Positions 62,347 through 64,000 of a stretch of DNA of 64,000 bases are shown here, one piece after another. The notes beneath the pieces are model-generated. The model saw nothing but the letters and a program-made list of their open reading frames with translations. It was not told the origin of the DNA and made no database searches. The position numbers were made by a program, and so were the translations under genes. The stretch is taken from NCBI GenBank assembly GCA_030374765.1, contig JARGXX010000129.1, positions 992,001-1,056,000 on the forward strand, read 5' to 3'. The DNA comes from Agarophyton chilense (lineage: Eukaryota; Rhodophyta; Florideophyceae; Gracilariales; Gracilariaceae). Numbering within the stretch: position 1 is the stretch's first letter; each line of letters begins with the position of its first letter.

Positions 62347-63519
62347 TTATGTAAAATCAAAAGCATCTGCAAAAGCATAAACAAATACAGACCTCATAAC
62401 TCGACGGCTCTTGTAACTCTTGTAATGAATAATGTTACAATGATTGAAACGATCAGCAAATAGAATGAGAAACCCAAGTTGGGAAGTACTGTCTTCGTTA
62501 TTCGCAAATGAAGAATCACTGTATGCTCGTAAACAGAGATAGTTTGGATATAGCTTCACAAACTTCAAAGTATTTGTTTGTTTTTGAATCTCATTAATTA
62601 CCTTATTCATTCTTCGTCCAATGGATTTCGTAAACATTTTCTCTGTAACTTGAGCAGTTTTGTTCACGAAGAAAGACATGTGTGGAATTGTGTTCACAAG
62701 GCAGGCATGTGGAGCTCTATTGGATCTAAACTCTGCGTAGTCATTGTTTTTTTCCATTGGCATCATTCTATTTTTGAAATCTTTTTGATGAGTTTCGTAT
62801 TGTTCTTCGTTGGCCGTAACTTGAGTTCCATAGAATTTGAAAGAACCAACAACTCTGTCTCGTGATTCGAAACGTTCTAGAGTTTTGTTTCTGAACTTCA
62901 TAAATTCCTCTTTACCAGTAATAACCGAGTCGTCAACATATGATCCAATGATTCCAAAGAGATTACCTTTATATCTCTTGAAAAGGCAAAAAAAGTCGTC
63001 TTTCATTGCGGTCATTTCAAGTTCTTCTCGTAGAAGTGACATAATGGTCAAATTCCGATAATCACAGGCATCTGCTAAACCATACAGTGGCTTCCTAAGG
63101 AAGAGGAGACAATCTTTGGGTACATACATGTCCTTGGGAGGACGTATGTATACCTTTCGAGTAAGATCTTGATTACTCTGAATGTAGGCTTGGGTAACAT
63201 CGTGACTCGATACCTTGTAGTCGAACATTGCAGCGATTGTCATAATAAGTCGAACTATACTGTTCCGAACGGTAGTGACATTATACACTAAGTAGTTCTG
63301 TTCCCTATCTGAATATCCTCGGACCACAAGTCTCGCCTCGTGGATTTTTTCGTCCGTTTCTGGATTCTTGATTGCTATCACAAATCGAGATCCTATAATA
63401 CTAGAATCTTTTGGAACTTCACTACGCATAAAAACTATCCAAGTATCTCGTCGCCTTAAACCATCAACTTCTTTCTTCTTGGCGACTGGGAACTTTTGTG
63501 GAATTAAAACGAGGATCAC
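62347..63519 (-). CDS. Copia reverse transcriptase/RNase H, third element
   Basis: A 390-codon uninterrupted frame. RT blocks: PKDSSIIGSRFVIAIKNPETDEKIHEARLVVRGY, SSHDVTQAYIQSNQDLTRKVYIRPPKDM, LFLRKPLYGLADACDY and the intact catalytic IGSYVDDSVITG. The connection and RNase H start follow (LRAYSDSSFANNEDSTSQLGFLILFAD). It is the least damaged polymerase in the window. The sequence differs clearly from the two copia elements at the left end, so it is another lineage. Confidence 0.82.
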   Translation of the reverse strand: MILVLIPQKFPVAKKKEVDGLRRRDTWIVFMRSEVPKDSSIIGSRFVIAIKNPETDEKIHEARLVVRGYSDREQNYLVYNVTTVRNSIVRLIMTIAAMFDYKVSSHDVTQAYIQSNQDLTRKVYIRPPKDMYVPKDCLLFLRKPLYGLADACDYRNLTIMSLLREELEMTAMKDDFFCLFKRYKGNLFGIIGSYVDDSVITGKEEFMKFRNKTLERFESRDRVVGSFKFYGTQVTANEEQYETHQKDFKNRMMPMEKNNDYAEFRSNRAPHACLVNTIPHMSFFVNKTAQVTEKMFTKSIGRRMNKVINEIQKQTNTLKFVKLYPNYLCLRAYSDSSFANNEDSTSQLGFLILFADRFNHCNIIHYKSYKSRRVMRSVFVYAFADAFDFT

Positions 63520-63643
63520 TTGTTTTCAGGATTTCAGTAATATATATTGATTCTTCATTGTTGCCCGTAATTCCTTCACTACCGTCTGAGAACTCTTTTA
63601 ACATGTAGTTAAGGATATTCTCGAATCCATGAGGAATTGGTAT

Positions 63644-63934
63644 TTAAGAATTGTTTTCAGAATTTTCGGAAATATAAGGCTTGGATTGCGTAATACTATG
63701 TTGCACCTCCTCGCCATTTTTCCGTTTCATGAAAATTTGTTTGCCTGTAACTCTGATTACTTCAAACGGTCCTGTCCATCGAGGTAGCTTTTTATCTCGA
63801 TAAATCAAAACCATTTTTCCTGCTTCCAAATCGTGGTGGACGGCTTCTGGAAGACGTGATTCAAGGGCCCGTTTCAGTCTTATTTCATTGGCGGTGATTT
63901 CCATTTCAGAACGAGCAGTCAAGAAAGCTTTCAT
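63644..63934 (-). pseudogene. Copia/gypsy-type integrase C-terminal domain, third element
   Basis: The frame contains EAGKMVLIYRDKKLPRWTGPFEVIRVTGKQIFMKRKNGEEVQHSITQSKPYI, the SH3-like C-terminal integrase domain that ends before the RT linker. The upstream core continues to the right in other frames and leaves the window. Confidence 0.65.
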
Positions 63935-64000
63935 ACGATCCTCTTGATCAGGTCCTTTGTATGAATGCCAGGAAATCTTTCTAAAGTGCCAAGGACTAGG

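Larger units (their letters stand above)
61940..64000 (-). mobile_element. Third Ty1/copia element, incomplete at the window edge
   Basis: Minus-strand integrase C-terminus (63934-63644), RT (63519-62347) and RNase H end (62331-62035), followed by a purine-rich tract (minus strand, 61977-61990: GGGAGAGGAGAA) and then TGTAGAATTACC, the probable start of the 3' LTR at 61976 going left. The other LTR and gag lie beyond the right edge. Confidence 0.75.

Overview
The window looks like nuclear DNA of a red alga, most likely a florideophyte such as Chondrus. This is inferred from three things: a compact GC-rich island of apparently intronless genes that includes a Golgi-type carbohydrate sulfotransferase, the surrounding sea of nested LTR retrotransposons, and very short intergenic distances. 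No rRNA or tRNA gene and no CRISPR array was seen.

Layout. 0.1-11.8 kb: a degraded Ty1/copia element carries a second, nearly complete copia element (1310-7098, TSD ACCGT) and a solo LTR (9265-9813). 12.3-26.1 kb: a PIF/Harbinger-type locus, with a Myb-like gene on + and a DDE transposase on -, is split by an 11.1 kb Ty3/gypsy chromovirus (13618-24732, TSD CTTTG). That chromovirus has an extra long ORF on the antisense strand. 26.1-31.3 kb: the host gene island, holding a GIY-YIG-like protein, a small membrane protein overlapping it by TAATG, ELP4, and the sulfotransferase. 31.3-32.7 kb: AT-rich spacer. 32.7-60.7 kb: a second, more decayed chromovirus whose gag gene is split by a 17.6 kb terminal-inverted-repeat DNA transposon (40985-58569). 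60.7-62.0 kb: spacer with a small minisatellite. 62.0-64.0 kb: a third copia element running off the right edge.

The 17.6 kb transposon is the most notable object. It has 17-bp TIRs, a 3-bp TSD (CTG) and subterminal CTAG-containing repeats. At its right end it carries a zinc-finger transposase resembling the Plavaka/CACTA group. It also carries cargo: a beta-class DNA amino-methyltransferase (DPPY), a ParB/Srx-fold protein (DGHHR), a 2-oxoglutarate/Fe(II) dioxygenase, a basic coiled-coil protein, a Rossmann oxidoreductase of the type found in plants and cyanobacteria, a membrane protein and a small coiled-coil protein. Between the two divergent cargo clusters lies an 816-bp region of seven 75-bp hairpins, six of which form one symmetric super-palindrome. 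A working hypothesis is a self-modifying DNA transposon with a methylation writer, a possible oxidative eraser and a ParB-like palindrome binder. Several cargo ORFs carry single in-frame stops or frameshifts, so this copy is probably recently dead or the frames are recoded.

The second notable theme is that both chromoviruses carry a homologous antisense ORF between the integrase chromodomain and the 3' LTR.
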